Positions 50,846 through 59,090 of a DNA stretch of 64,000 bases are shown here, in pieces (the first letter of the stretch is position 1; each line of letters opens with the position of its first letter). A program made the translations under genes and the position numbers. The notes under the pieces are model-generated. The model saw only the letters and a list, made by a program, of their open reading frames with translations, searched no databases and was not told where the DNA came from. Where the stretch lies: contig NZ_AYMU01000020.1 of the NCBI RefSeq assembly GCF_000633395.1, positions 186,001-250,000 on the forward strand, in the 5' to 3' direction. Source of the stretch: Pseudomonas sp. PH1b. GTDB lineage: Bacteria; Pseudomonadota; Gammaproteobacteria; Pseudomonadales; Pseudomonadaceae.

Positions 50846-51748
50846 ATGCATAAGATCACGTTGCTCGGCTGCACCCTGGGCCTGCTGTTCGGCGCCACGG
50901 CTCAGGCCGGTGAGGCGCCGCTGGACGGCACCCTGGCGAAGATCGCCAACAGCGCGAGTATTACCTTGGGTTATCGCGATGCTTCGGTGCCGTTTTCCTA
51001 CGTGGGTGACCACAGCGGCAAGCCCATGGGCTATTCCGTGGAGCTGGCGGGCAAGGTGGTGGAGCGCATCCAGCAGCAGCTGCAACTGCCCAAGCTGGCG
51101 GTGAAGTACAACCTGGTGACGTCCCAGACCCGCATTCCCCTGGTGCAGAACGGCACCGTGGACCTGGAGTGCGGCTCCACCGGGGTGACAGCCGAGCGGC
51201 AGAAGCAGGTGGCGTTTTCCTATGGCTTCATCTACGTCAAGGGCCAGCTGCTGACCGCCAAGGACAGCGGAATCAAGAACTTCGCCGACCTGCGGGGCAA
51301 AAACGTGGTGACCACCGCGGGCACGACCAACGAGCGGTTCCTCAAGAGCTATAACGTCGAGCACAAGATCGATATGTTCGTGATCAGCGCCAAGGACCAC
51401 GGCGAAGCGTTCCAGATGCTGCAGTCGGGACGTGCGGCGGCCTTCTACATGGACGATGCGCTGCTCTATGGCGAGCGGGCCAAGGCGCGGGACCCGCACA
51501 ACTGGGTGGTGGTGGGGGAAGAGCAGTCACGGGAGATCTACAGCTGCATGGTGCGCAAGGACGACCCGCAGTTCCTGGCTCTGGTCAATGCGACCCTGGC
51601 GGACCTGTATCGCACCGGAGAGATCAACGGCATCTACCAGCGCTGGTTCCAGCAGCCGATCCCGCCCAAGGGCCTGAACCTGGAATTTCCCATGACCAGC
51701 GAGCTGAAGGCGATCATCGCCAAGCCGACCAGCGATCCGGTGGAATAA
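50846..51748 (+). CDS. Amino-acid ABC transporter periplasmic binding protein
   Basis: 300 residues from ATG 50846 with a signal peptide (about 1-21, ending GATAQA). Family 3 solute-binding fold: ITLGYRDASVPFSYVGDHSGKPMGYSVEL, TSQTRIPLVQNGTVDLECGSTGVTAERQKQVAFSY. Similar to glutamate/aspartate binding proteins. No permease or ATPase genes follow, so it is an orphan component that must use a transporter encoded elsewhere. Confidence 0.93.
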   Translation: MHKITLLGCTLGLLFGATAQAGEAPLDGTLAKIANSASITLGYRDASVPFSYVGDHSGKPMGYSVELAGKVVERIQQQLQLPKLAVKYNLVTSQTRIPLVQNGTVDLECGSTGVTAERQKQVAFSYGFIYVKGQLLTAKDSGIKNFADLRGKNVVTTAGTTNERFLKSYNVEHKIDMFVISAKDHGEAFQMLQSGRAAAFYMDDALLYGERAKARDPHNWVVVGEEQSREIYSCMVRKDDPQFLALVNATLADLYRTGEINGIYQRWFQQPIPPKGLNLEFPMTSELKAIIAKPTSDPVE

Positions 51749-51775
51749 CCGGCGAACTGCGAAGTGGCGCTTGCC

Positions 51776-52061
51776 TGTAGGAGCCGGCTTGCCGGCGAAG
51801 GGGCCATTGAACCGGGCGCATGCCTTGCGGCTGCTTTCGCTGGCAAGCCAGCTCCTACGATGTGTTGCGGGGGGCGTGTAGGAGCCGGCTTGCCGGCGAA
51901 GGGGCCGTTGAACCGGGCGCATGCCTTGCGGCTGCTTTCGCTGGCAAGCCAGCTCCTACGGTGTGTTGCGGGGCTCGTGTAGGAGCCGGCTTGCCGGCGA
52001 AGAGGCCGTCGCGCCGGGCGCATGCCTTGCGGGTGCTTGCGCTGGCAAGCCAGCTCCTACC
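51776..52061. repeat. Three REP pairs between the binding-protein gene and rsmE
   Basis: Three units of about 85 bp, spaced by about 100 bp (starting near 51776, 51877 and 51977). Each contains GTAGGAGCCGGCTTGCCGGCGAAG, then CATTGAACCGGGCGCATGCC or a close variant, and a facing GCTGGCAAGCCAGCTCCTACG. They fill the 331-bp gap between convergent genes. Confidence 0.95.
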
Positions 52062-52079
52062 CAGGGATGAATGGCGGGG

Positions 52080-52799
52080 TCAGAAATCGCCCCAGAGTTG
52101 CTGCGCCACCGCCAGGGCCACCACCGGTGCGGTTTCGGTGCGCAGCACCCGTGGTCCCAGGCGCGCAGGCAGGAAACCAGCGCCCTGCGCCTGCTCCACT
52201 TCGGCGTCGGACAAGCCGCCTTCCGGGCCGATCAGGAATGCCAGGGTCCCGGGCTTGGCATGGCTTTCCAGGGGCGCTGCCACCGGGTGCAGCACCAGCT
52301 TGAGGTCGGCCGTGGATTGCTTGATCCAGTCTGCCAGCAGCAACGGCGGGTGGATCACCGGCACTCGTGAGCGGCCGCATTGCTCGCAGGCGCTGATGGC
52401 CACCTGGCGCCAATGCAGCAGGCGCTTGTCGGCGCGCTCGTCCTTGAGCCGGACTTCACAGCGCTCGCTGAAGATCGGGGTGATCTCGGCAACCCCCAGT
52501 TCCGTGGCCTTCTGGATCGCCCAGTCCATGCGCTCGCCGCGGGACAGGCCCTGGCCGAGGTGGATCTGCAGCGGCGATTCGTCCTGGCCGGCAAAGCTCT
52601 CATCGAGCCGGACCCGCACGCGCTTCTTGCCGGCTTCCACCAGCGTGCCGCGAAACTCCATCCCCGAGCCGTCGAACACTTGCAGGGCGTCGCCTTCGGC
52701 CATGCGCAACACGCGGGCGATGTAATGGGCCTGGGCCTCCGGCAACTCGTGTTCGCCAAGGCTCAGGGGGGCATCGATAAAGAAGCGGGACAATCTCAT
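52080..52799 (-). CDS. rsmE: RsmE, 16S rRNA m3U1498 methyltransferase
   Basis: 239 residues. SPOUT fold: N-terminal RFFIDAPLSLGEHELPEAQAHYIARVLR, and the C-terminal knot region LAFLIGPEGGLSDAEVE, LGPRVLRTETAPVVALA. It modifies U1498 in 16S rRNA. It is in line with bioA, which lies 176 bp upstream. Confidence 0.96.
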   Translation of the reverse strand: MRLSRFFIDAPLSLGEHELPEAQAHYIARVLRMAEGDALQVFDGSGMEFRGTLVEAGKKRVRVRLDESFAGQDESPLQIHLGQGLSRGERMDWAIQKATELGVAEITPIFSERCEVRLKDERADKRLLHWRQVAISACEQCGRSRVPVIHPPLLLADWIKQSTADLKLVLHPVAAPLESHAKPGTLAFLIGPEGGLSDAEVEQAQGAGFLPARLGPRVLRTETAPVVALAVAQQLWGDF

Positions 52800-52827
52800 C
52801 AGGGATCTCTGTTGAATCTGAATGGTC

Positions 52828-52963
52828 GGTGGCGAGGGGCGCTTGCTCCCGCTCGTTGGCGAAGCCGTCCGTACATGCCTCGGGCGCTTGCATGAGATGG
52901 CTTAGGCCTCTGGTTCCTGGACCGCAGCGCGGTCCAGCGCGAGCAAGCGCCCTCGCCACAAGG
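52828..52963. repeat. Other-family inverted repeat (GTGGCGAGGGGCGCTTGCTC) before rsmE
   Basis: GGTGGCGAGGGGCGCTTGCTC (from 52830) faces GAGCAAGCGCCCTCGCCAC (to about 52961), about 90 bp apart. It is unlike the GTAGGAGCC REP and is a second Pseudomonas intergenic repeat type. It occupies most of the rsmE-bioA gap. Confidence 0.8.
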
Positions 52964-52975
52964 AGCGAAAGCCTT

Positions 52976-54382
52976 TCAGCCCGGATCGCGAAAGCCCGGG
53001 TGGAAGTCCTTGGGTACTGACACGCTGACCTTGTCGCGGGTGGCAAGATCGATACCTTCGCTGGCGACTTCGGCCAGGAAATCGATCTGCTCCGGGGTGA
53101 TCACATACGGTGGCAGGAAATACACCACACTGCCCAGGGGGCGCAACAGGGCGCCGCGTTCCAGGGCGTGCTGGAAGACTTTCAGGCCGCGGCGTTCCTG
53201 CCATGGGTAGGCGCTCTTGCTCGGTTTGTCCTGGACCATTTCGATGGCCAGCACCATGCCGGTCTGGCGTACTTCCGCAACATGGGGGTGATCGACCAGG
53301 TGCGCGGTGGCGCTGGCCATGTGCCGGGACAGGGCCTGGTTGTTCTCGATGACGTTGTCCTGCTCGAAGATATCCAGGGTCGCCAGGGCCGCCGCACAGG
53401 CCAGCGGGTTGCCGGTGTAGCTGTGGGAATGGAGGAAGGCCCGCAGGGTTGGATAGTCGTCGTAGAAGGCGCTGTAGACCTCATCGGTGGTCACGCACGC
53501 GGCCAGGGGCAGGTAGCCGCCGGTCAGGGCCTTGGACAGGCACAGGAAGTCCGGGCGGATACCGGCCTGCTCGCAGGCGAACATCGTGCCGGTGCGACCG
53601 AAGCCCACGGCGATCTCATCGTGGATCAGGTGCACGCCGTAGCGGTCGCAGGCTTCGCGCAGCAGCTTGAGGTACACCGGGTGGTACATGCGCATGCCGC
53701 CGGCGCCCTGGATCAGCGGCTCGACTATGACGGCAGCGACGCTGTCGTGGTGTTCGGCCAGGGTCTGCTCCATGGCGGCGAACATGTTCCGCGAGTGTTC
53801 CTCCCAGCTCATGCCTTCGGGGCGCAGGTAGCAGTCCGGGCTCGGCACCTTGAGGGTGTCCAGCAGCAGGGCCTTGTAGGTTTCGGTGAACAGCGGCACG
53901 TCGCCTACAGACATCGCGGCGATGGTCTCGCCGTGATAGCTGTTGCTCAGGGTGACGAAGCGCTTTTTGTTCGGTTGCCCGCGGTTGATCCAGTAATGGA
54001 AGCTCATCTTCATCGCCACTTCGATGCATGACGAACCGTTGTCGGCGTAGAAGCAGCGAGTCAGCCCTTCGGGGGTGATCTGCACCAGGCGCTCGGACAG
54101 TTCGATCACCGGCTGGTGGCTGAAGCCGGCGAGGATCACGTGTTCGAGCTGGTCGACTTGATCTTTGATGCGCTGGTTGATCCGTGGGTTGGCATGGCCG
54201 AACACATTGACCCACCAGGAACTGACCGCGTCCAGGTAACGCTTGCCCTCGAAGTCTTCCAGCCAGACGCCTTCACCGCGCTTGATCGGGATCAGGGGCA
54301 GTTGTTCGTGGTCTTTCATCTGGGTGCAGGGATGCCACAACACCGCGAGATCGCGTTGCATCCACTGGTTATTCAGGCTCAT
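52976..54382 (-). CDS. bioA: BioA, adenosylmethionine-8-amino-7-oxononanoate aminotransferase
   Basis: 468 residues from ATG 54382 (MSLNNQWMQRDLAVLWHPCTQMKDHE). Class III aminotransferase: WHPCTQMKDHE and YLDAVSSWWVNVFGHANPRI at the start, SYHGETIAAMSVGD, DEIAVGFGRTG, and PLP lysine in CLSKALTGGYLPLA. It uses SAM as amino donor to make 7,8-diaminopelargonate in biotin synthesis. Confidence 0.96.
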   Translation of the reverse strand: MSLNNQWMQRDLAVLWHPCTQMKDHEQLPLIPIKRGEGVWLEDFEGKRYLDAVSSWWVNVFGHANPRINQRIKDQVDQLEHVILAGFSHQPVIELSERLVQITPEGLTRCFYADNGSSCIEVAMKMSFHYWINRGQPNKKRFVTLSNSYHGETIAAMSVGDVPLFTETYKALLLDTLKVPSPDCYLRPEGMSWEEHSRNMFAAMEQTLAEHHDSVAAVIVEPLIQGAGGMRMYHPVYLKLLREACDRYGVHLIHDEIAVGFGRTGTMFACEQAGIRPDFLCLSKALTGGYLPLAACVTTDEVYSAFYDDYPTLRAFLHSHSYTGNPLACAAALATLDIFEQDNVIENNQALSRHMASATAHLVDHPHVAEVRQTGMVLAIEMVQDKPSKSAYPWQERRGLKVFQHALERGALLRPLGSVVYFLPPYVITPEQIDFLAEVASEGIDLATRDKVSVSVPKDFHPGFRDPG

Positions 54383-54701
54383 GTACAGTCTCCTGGGGCG
54401 GCCCGCCAGGTACGCGGGCGAACAATCGGGCAAGCCTATGCAATGCATGGCCGTGGGACAACCTATTGTGTGGAGCGGCCGCTTCAATGGCGGCACTTGC
54501 TGTGCAAAGACGTGTCCAAGGAGGGGCGAGACACCAAGGGCTGGCCAGCAAGGGGGAGAAAACAGGGGGCCTTAATCTTTTCTTAACGCGCTCGCCCCAC
54601 ACTCATCATCGTATTTCTCGATATTTCAAAGCGAATTTTTCCGCTTTAATTCGATAGGTAAATCGTTAGTCTTGCTCTGCGTTTCTTACAGGATTCAACT
54701 C
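54383..54701. other. Intergenic region between bioA and cytochrome b561
   Basis: 319 bp between divergent genes, turning from GC-rich to AT-rich towards the right. The right half holds an imperfect inverted repeat (next entry). No small gene is convincing here; a few short frames of 60-75 codons lack homology or ribosome sites. Confidence 0.6.
54618..54656. promoter_or_regulatory. Imperfect inverted repeat before the cybB-yceI operon
   Basis: TCGATATTTCAAAGCG (54618-54633), an 8-base centre, then CGCTTTAATTCGATA (54642-54656): a 6-bp perfect inner stem (AAAGCG/CGCTTT) with matching outer TCGA. It is 46 bp upstream of the start codon in AT-rich DNA, so it may be an operator. Confidence 0.35.
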
Positions 54702-55253
54702 ATGCAGCTACGTAATTCTTCTTCGCGCTATGGCTGGGTCAGCATTGTTCTGCACTGGGGTGTGGCCCTGGCGGTGTTCGGACTGTTCGCCCTGGGCCTG
54801 TGGATGGTGGGTCTGGACTACTACAGCACCTGGCGCAAAGATGCGCCGGATCTGCATAAAAGCATTGGCCTGACGTTGTTTGCGATCATGTTGCTGCGGG
54901 TGCTGTGGCGGTTTGTCAGCCCACCACCACCGGCACCGGCCAATCATGGACCTCTGACCCGTCTCGGGGCCAAGTTGGGGCATGCATTCCTCTACCTGGG
55001 CCTGTTTGCGGTGATGATTGCCGGTTACCTGATTTCCACCGCCGATGGCGTGGGTATTCCGGTGTTTGGCTTGTTTGAAGTGCCTGCCCTGGTCTCCGGA
55101 CTACCGGACCAGGCAGACGTAGCAGGTGTGGTGCATCTGTACCTGGCCTGGGCGTTGGTGATTTTCGCCGGCGTTCATGGCCTGGCTGCTCTGAAACACC
55201 ACTTTATCGATCGTGATGCGACCCTCACCCGTATGCTGGGCCGCAAAGCCTGA
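54702..55253 (+). CDS. Cytochrome b561 family protein (CybB/YodB-like)
   Basis: 183 residues from ATG 54702 (MQLRNSSSRYGWVSIVLHW). Four membrane helices with heme-ligand histidines in VLHWGVALAVFG, DLHKSIGL, LGHAFLYLGLF and HGLAALKHHFIDRD. An inner-membrane diheme b-type cytochrome; family members oxidise ubiquinol or reduce superoxide in E. coli CybB. It is 32 bp upstream of yceI, a common pair. Confidence 0.93.
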   Translation: MQLRNSSSRYGWVSIVLHWGVALAVFGLFALGLWMVGLDYYSTWRKDAPDLHKSIGLTLFAIMLLRVLWRFVSPPPPAPANHGPLTRLGAKLGHAFLYLGLFAVMIAGYLISTADGVGIPVFGLFEVPALVSGLPDQADVAGVVHLYLAWALVIFAGVHGLAALKHHFIDRDATLTRMLGRKA

Positions 55254-55285
55254 TGTTCAACCTTGACTCAAAAGGAATAGAAAGC

Positions 55286-55882
55286 ATGTTGAAAAAGACT
55301 CTCGCCGCTCTGGCAATCGGATCTGCCCTGTTGACGGCCGGTCAAGTGATGGCAGCGGACTACGTGATCGACAAGGAAGGCCAGCACGCCTTCGTCGATT
55401 TCAAGATCAGCCACCTGGGCTACAGCTTCATCACCGGTACCTTCAAGGACCTGGACGGCAAGTTCAGCTTCGACGCGGCCAAGCCTGAAGACGCCAAGAT
55501 CGAAGTCAATGTGCGCACCGCCAGCGTGTTCACCAACCACGCCGAACGTGACAAGCACATCACCAGCAAGGACTTCCTCGACGCTGGCAAGTTTGCCGAC
55601 GCCAAGTTCGTCTCCACCAGCGTCAAGCCCACCGGCAAGAACGCCGACGGCAAGCTGACCGCCGACGTGGCGGGCGACCTGACCCTGCACGGGGTGACCA
55701 AGCCGGTCGTGGTCAAGGCCACTTTCCTGGGCGAAGGCAAGGATCCATGGGGCGGCTACCGCGCTGGCTTCGAAGGCACCACCAGCTTCAATCGCCAGGA
55801 TTTCGGCAAGATGATGGACCTGGGCCCGGCGTCCAACAACGTCGAGCTGTACATCACCTTCGAAGGTGTGAAAGCGAAGTAA
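55286..55882 (+). CDS. yceI: YceI family periplasmic protein
   Basis: 198 residues from ATG 55286 with a signal peptide (about 1-24, ending GQVMAAD). Lipocalin-like YceI fold: DYVIDKEGQHAFVDFKISHLGYSFITGTFKDLDGKF, HITSKDFLDAGKFADAKF, GDLTLHGVTKPVVV. It binds polyisoprenoid or quinone-like lipids. Operon with the cytochrome b561. A terminator follows. Confidence 0.95.
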   Translation: MLKKTLAALAIGSALLTAGQVMAADYVIDKEGQHAFVDFKISHLGYSFITGTFKDLDGKFSFDAAKPEDAKIEVNVRTASVFTNHAERDKHITSKDFLDAGKFADAKFVSTSVKPTGKNADGKLTADVAGDLTLHGVTKPVVVKATFLGEGKDPWGGYRAGFEGTTSFNRQDFGKMMDLGPASNNVELYITFEGVKAK

Positions 55883-55899
55883 ATCTCGCAGGCTTCAAC

Positions 55900-55927
55900 A
55901 AAACGCCGACCTTGTGTCGGCGTTTTG
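55900..55927 (+). terminator. Terminator of cybB-yceI
   Basis: AAAACGCCGAC-CTTGT-GTCGGCGTTTTG: a 10- to 11-bp stem flanked by an A run and T run, 18 bp after the yceI stop. Confidence 0.92.
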
Positions 55928-56008
55928 CATGGTGGCGGTCGTTGCCGGGTCAGCCTGTGCATGAAGGCTGTGTTGATTCTGGCTGAGGCTTCCTGGATGG
56001 CCCGCCAT

Positions 56009-56046
56009 AAAAAAACGCCCCGGGTCTTGCGACCAGGGGCGTTTTT
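56009..56046 (-). terminator. Terminator of rhlE, bidirectional
   Basis: On the minus strand: GAAAAACGCCCCTGGTCGC and GGGGCGTTTTTTT form a GC-rich stem (AACGCCCC/GGGGCGTT) with a T run, 18 bp after the rhlE stop. The A run on the other side lets it work for rightward transcripts too. Confidence 0.92.
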
Positions 56047-56063
56047 CATTTCAGCGTCGGGAT

Positions 56064-57929
56064 TCAGCGGTTGCGTGTCAGCAACGCAGGCTTTTCGCCC
56101 CGTGGACGGCTTGGCAACTGGTCCAGTTGCTCAGGCGTCGGGAAACGATCGGCCTTGGATTCCTTGTGCATGATCTTCGGCTGGTTGCCCCGTGGGTTTT
56201 GCACGGCAGGTTCCTGGCGCGAGCTGTCATCGCGGTTTGGTCGGCGGTTGCTCGAGTCTTCGCGACGGCCCTGGCCATCACGCGGGGCACCACTGCGTGG
56301 GCCATTGCGCTTGGCTGGAGCAGTGCCGGTGGAGCTGCCATTGCTGTTGCGTGGATTGCCCGAGCGACCCTGGCCGCCTCCGGTGCCGCCACGTGGCGAG
56401 TTGCCTGCGCCTGCGCCCTGGACAGGCGCGCCTGGACGGCGGCCACGGCCCTGGTTGCCCTTGTTCTGGTAAGGGCTGACGTAGTCAGCACGGTTGCCGA
56501 AGTTGTCCACATCGTCGTCGAGGAACTCGTCCGGCGCGCGGTCGGCACGTGGTGTTGGCTGGCGCTGTTCGCGGGCCGGGGTGCCTTCACGAGGTTTGTG
56601 CTCGCGGGCCGGGCGCTCGCCACGGGCCGGCTTGTCCTTGCCGCCCTTGTCCTTGCCCTTGTCCTTGCGACCACCGCCGCCACCGCCACCATTCGGGCCG
56701 TCGCCACGAGGGCCACGAGCATTACGCGGGTTGCGTACATCCGGGCGCTCGCGCACTTCCGGCTTCTCGGCTTCCACGGCACTGGCATCGAAGCCCATCA
56801 GGTCGCCGTCGGCGATTTTCTGCTTGGTCATGCGCTCGATGCTCTTGAGCAGCTTCTCTTCATCCGGGGCCACCAGGGAGATGGCTTCACCCGAGCGACC
56901 GGCACGGCCGGTACGGCCGATGCGGTGCACATAGTCTTCATCGACGTTGGGCAGCTCGAAGTTGACCACGTGAGGCAGTTGGTCGATATCCAGGCCGCGG
57001 GCGGCGATATCGGTGGCCACCAGGATCCGCACGTCGCCGGCCTTGAAGTCGGCCAGGGCCTTGGTGCGGGCGTTCTGGCTCTTGTTGCCGTGGATCGCCA
57101 CAGCGCTCAGGCCGTGTTTGTCCAGGTACTCGGCCAGGCGGTTGGCGCCGTGCTTGGTACGGGTGAACACCAGGACCTGTTCCCAGGCACCGGCGGTGAT
57201 CAGGTGTGCCAGCAGCGCGCGCTTGTGGCTCGCCGGCAGGCGGAATACCCGTTGCTCGATACGCTCTACCGTGGTGTTCGGCGGGGTGACTTCGATGCGC
57301 TCGGGATTGTGCAGCAGCTTGCCGGCCAGGTCCGTGATGTCCTTGGAGAAGGTCGCGGAGAACAGCAGGTTCTGGCGCTTGGCCGGCAGGCGGGCGAGGA
57401 CCTTCTTGACGTCATGGACGAAGCCCATGTCGAGCATGCGGTCGGCTTCGTCGAGCACCAGGATTTCCACGTGGGACAGGTCGACGCTGCCTTGGCCGGC
57501 CAGGTCCAGCAGGCGGCCGGGACAGGCCACCAGCACGTCCACGCCGCGGGCCATGGCCTGCACCTGCGGGTTCATGCCGACGCCGCCGAAGATGCAGGCG
57601 CTGACGAACTTCAGGTCGCGAGCGTACAGCTTGAAGCTGTCATGCACTTGCGCGGCCAGTTCGCGAGTCGGGGTCAGGACCAGTACCCGCGGCTGGCGTG
57701 GGCCATGGCGCTGGGACTTGTCCGGGTGACCATTGGGAAACAGGCGTTCCAGGATCGGCAGGGCGAAGCCGCCGGTCTTACCAGTACCTGTCTGTGCCGC
57801 GACCATCAGATCGCGACCTTGCAACACGGCGGGAATGGCCCGCTGTTGCACCGGAGTAGGCTGGGTATAGCCGGCGGCTTCGATGGCACCGACTAAAGCC
57901 TCGGAGAGACCGAGGGAAGCAAAGGACAT
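56064..57929 (-). CDS. rhlE: RhlE-type DEAD-box RNA helicase
   Basis: 621 residues from ATG 57929 (MSFASLGLSEAL). Q motif (YTQPTPVQQRAIP), motif I A45-QTGTGKT, PTRELA, DEAD (VLDEADRMLDMGF), SAT (FSATF), and motif VI HRIGRTGRAG. After about residue 390 there is a long low-complexity basic tail (GPRGDG, KDKGKDKGGKDK, RG/NG-rich), probably an RNA-binding and partner region. The place beside metF-sahH matches P. aeruginosa RhlE2 (PA0428), a post-transcriptional regulator. Confidence 0.93.
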   Translation of the reverse strand: MSFASLGLSEALVGAIEAAGYTQPTPVQQRAIPAVLQGRDLMVAAQTGTGKTGGFALPILERLFPNGHPDKSQRHGPRQPRVLVLTPTRELAAQVHDSFKLYARDLKFVSACIFGGVGMNPQVQAMARGVDVLVACPGRLLDLAGQGSVDLSHVEILVLDEADRMLDMGFVHDVKKVLARLPAKRQNLLFSATFSKDITDLAGKLLHNPERIEVTPPNTTVERIEQRVFRLPASHKRALLAHLITAGAWEQVLVFTRTKHGANRLAEYLDKHGLSAVAIHGNKSQNARTKALADFKAGDVRILVATDIAARGLDIDQLPHVVNFELPNVDEDYVHRIGRTGRAGRSGEAISLVAPDEEKLLKSIERMTKQKIADGDLMGFDASAVEAEKPEVRERPDVRNPRNARGPRGDGPNGGGGGGGRKDKGKDKGGKDKPARGERPAREHKPREGTPAREQRQPTPRADRAPDEFLDDDVDNFGNRADYVSPYQNKGNQGRGRRPGAPVQGAGAGNSPRGGTGGGQGRSGNPRNSNGSSTGTAPAKRNGPRSGAPRDGQGRREDSSNRRPNRDDSSRQEPAVQNPRGNQPKIMHKESKADRFPTPEQLDQLPSRPRGEKPALLTRNR

Positions 57930-58178
57930 GAGTAATCCTGTTTTAGTGAGGGCTGGGCCCAAAGGGATAATCTTGCCGGGCGTGAATGGCGTTTAAGAGG
58001 ACGCAATCCCGTCCGGTCCTGCTGGCCTGAAGACTCATCGACCCCAGGCTCGCGCGGGCCGGATTGGCTGCGCCGTAGCGTGGTCGAGATGCCTTGAACA
58101 GGGTCCAGCGTCCGGGCGTGAGCCTGGCGGGAGGCCGGAGTATAACAGAGCATTGAGTGTGCGCTGCTTTCCTGCTGC
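57930..58178. other. Region between rhlE and the periplasmic binding protein gene
   Basis: 249 bp upstream of rhlE. A TATACT on the minus strand at 58139-58144 could be a -10 for rhlE but has no clear -35. Nothing else stands out. Confidence 0.4.
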
Positions 58179-58970
58179 TCAACGGCTTTTTTCTGATTCG
58201 CGGGTCGATGAGGACCTGACCGGGGGCAAGGCCGGCTCCGCACCGTACTTGGCGCTGAGTTCGGCGTAGGCCGGCTCGCGCTTGAAACGCTTGAGTTCGG
58301 CGCCGAAGCGCTGCACCAACAGGTCCATGCCGGCGTTGCGTCGCACCGCCAGGTACTGGCTCTGATGGCTGATGACCACGGGGTTCTGGCTGACCTGGTC
58401 ACGAATGCCCAAGGTGTCCAGCAGGTGCTGGCCAACCCGTTTGTCGGTGATCAGCAGGTCGATCCGTCCCAGCAGCAGCTTGCCGAAGTTGGCCTCGTGA
58501 GTGGGGGCCGGCTCGCGGTTGAACAGGGTCGAGCCGCTGAAGTCATCGCTGTACAGGTAGCCGGGGGAGGTGCCGATGGTCAGTCCCTTCAGTTCATCGA
58601 GGTGTTTGAACGGATGGGGGCGCTGGTTGGCATAGAACATCACGAACTCGACCTCGGAGAGCGGCTCGCTGGGGTAGAGCAGGGTGCTGTCGCGCTGGTC
58701 GCTGTGGAAAATGTCCAGGGCACCGTCGGCCTGGCCGGTCTCGAGCATGGCCAGGCAGCGCTTCCAGGGCAGGAACTGCCATTCCACCTCTATTCCCAGG
58801 CGCTGGAAGACAATGGCCGTGGTCTCGTAGTCGAGCCCCAGGGACTGGCCATTCTCCTCGTAGACATAAGGTGCCCAGGGTTCGGTGACAATGCGCAGCT
58901 TCTCGCCATGGGCGGCGAGGCTCAGGCAAGTGCAGAGAAGGGCTGTCAGCAACTGGGCGATGACGGACAT
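58179..58970 (-). CDS. Family 3 periplasmic substrate-binding protein, orphan
   Basis: 263 residues with a signal peptide (about 1-22, ending LSLAAHG). Fold blocks: LRIVTEPWAPYVYEENGQSLGLDYETTAIVFQRLGIEVEWQFLPWKRCLAML and GALDIFHSDQRDSTLLYPSEPL. It resembles the transporter substrate-binding proteins often found alone in Pseudomonas. There is no permease beside it. Ligand unknown. Confidence 0.87.
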   Translation of the reverse strand: MSVIAQLLTALLCTCLSLAAHGEKLRIVTEPWAPYVYEENGQSLGLDYETTAIVFQRLGIEVEWQFLPWKRCLAMLETGQADGALDIFHSDQRDSTLLYPSEPLSEVEFVMFYANQRPHPFKHLDELKGLTIGTSPGYLYSDDFSGSTLFNREPAPTHEANFGKLLLGRIDLLITDKRVGQHLLDTLGIRDQVSQNPVVISHQSQYLAVRRNAGMDLLVQRFGAELKRFKREPAYAELSAKYGAEPALPPVRSSSTRESEKSR

Positions 58971-59045
58971 GGCTGGAGATTACGACGAGAGATCATGCAA
59001 TTGCTAGGGGCAGTTCCAGCCGCTCTAGTTCAAGCCTGACATCAA

Positions 59046-59074
59046 CAAAAAGGCCCCGCTTTGCAGCGGGGCCT
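59046..59074 (-). terminator. Terminator of metF
   Basis: On the minus strand: AGGCCCCGCT-GCAA-AGCGGGGCCT followed by TTTTTG, a 10-bp perfect stem 17 bp after the metF stop. Confidence 0.93.
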
Positions 59075-59090
59075 GAGGAGCTTTTGCGCC

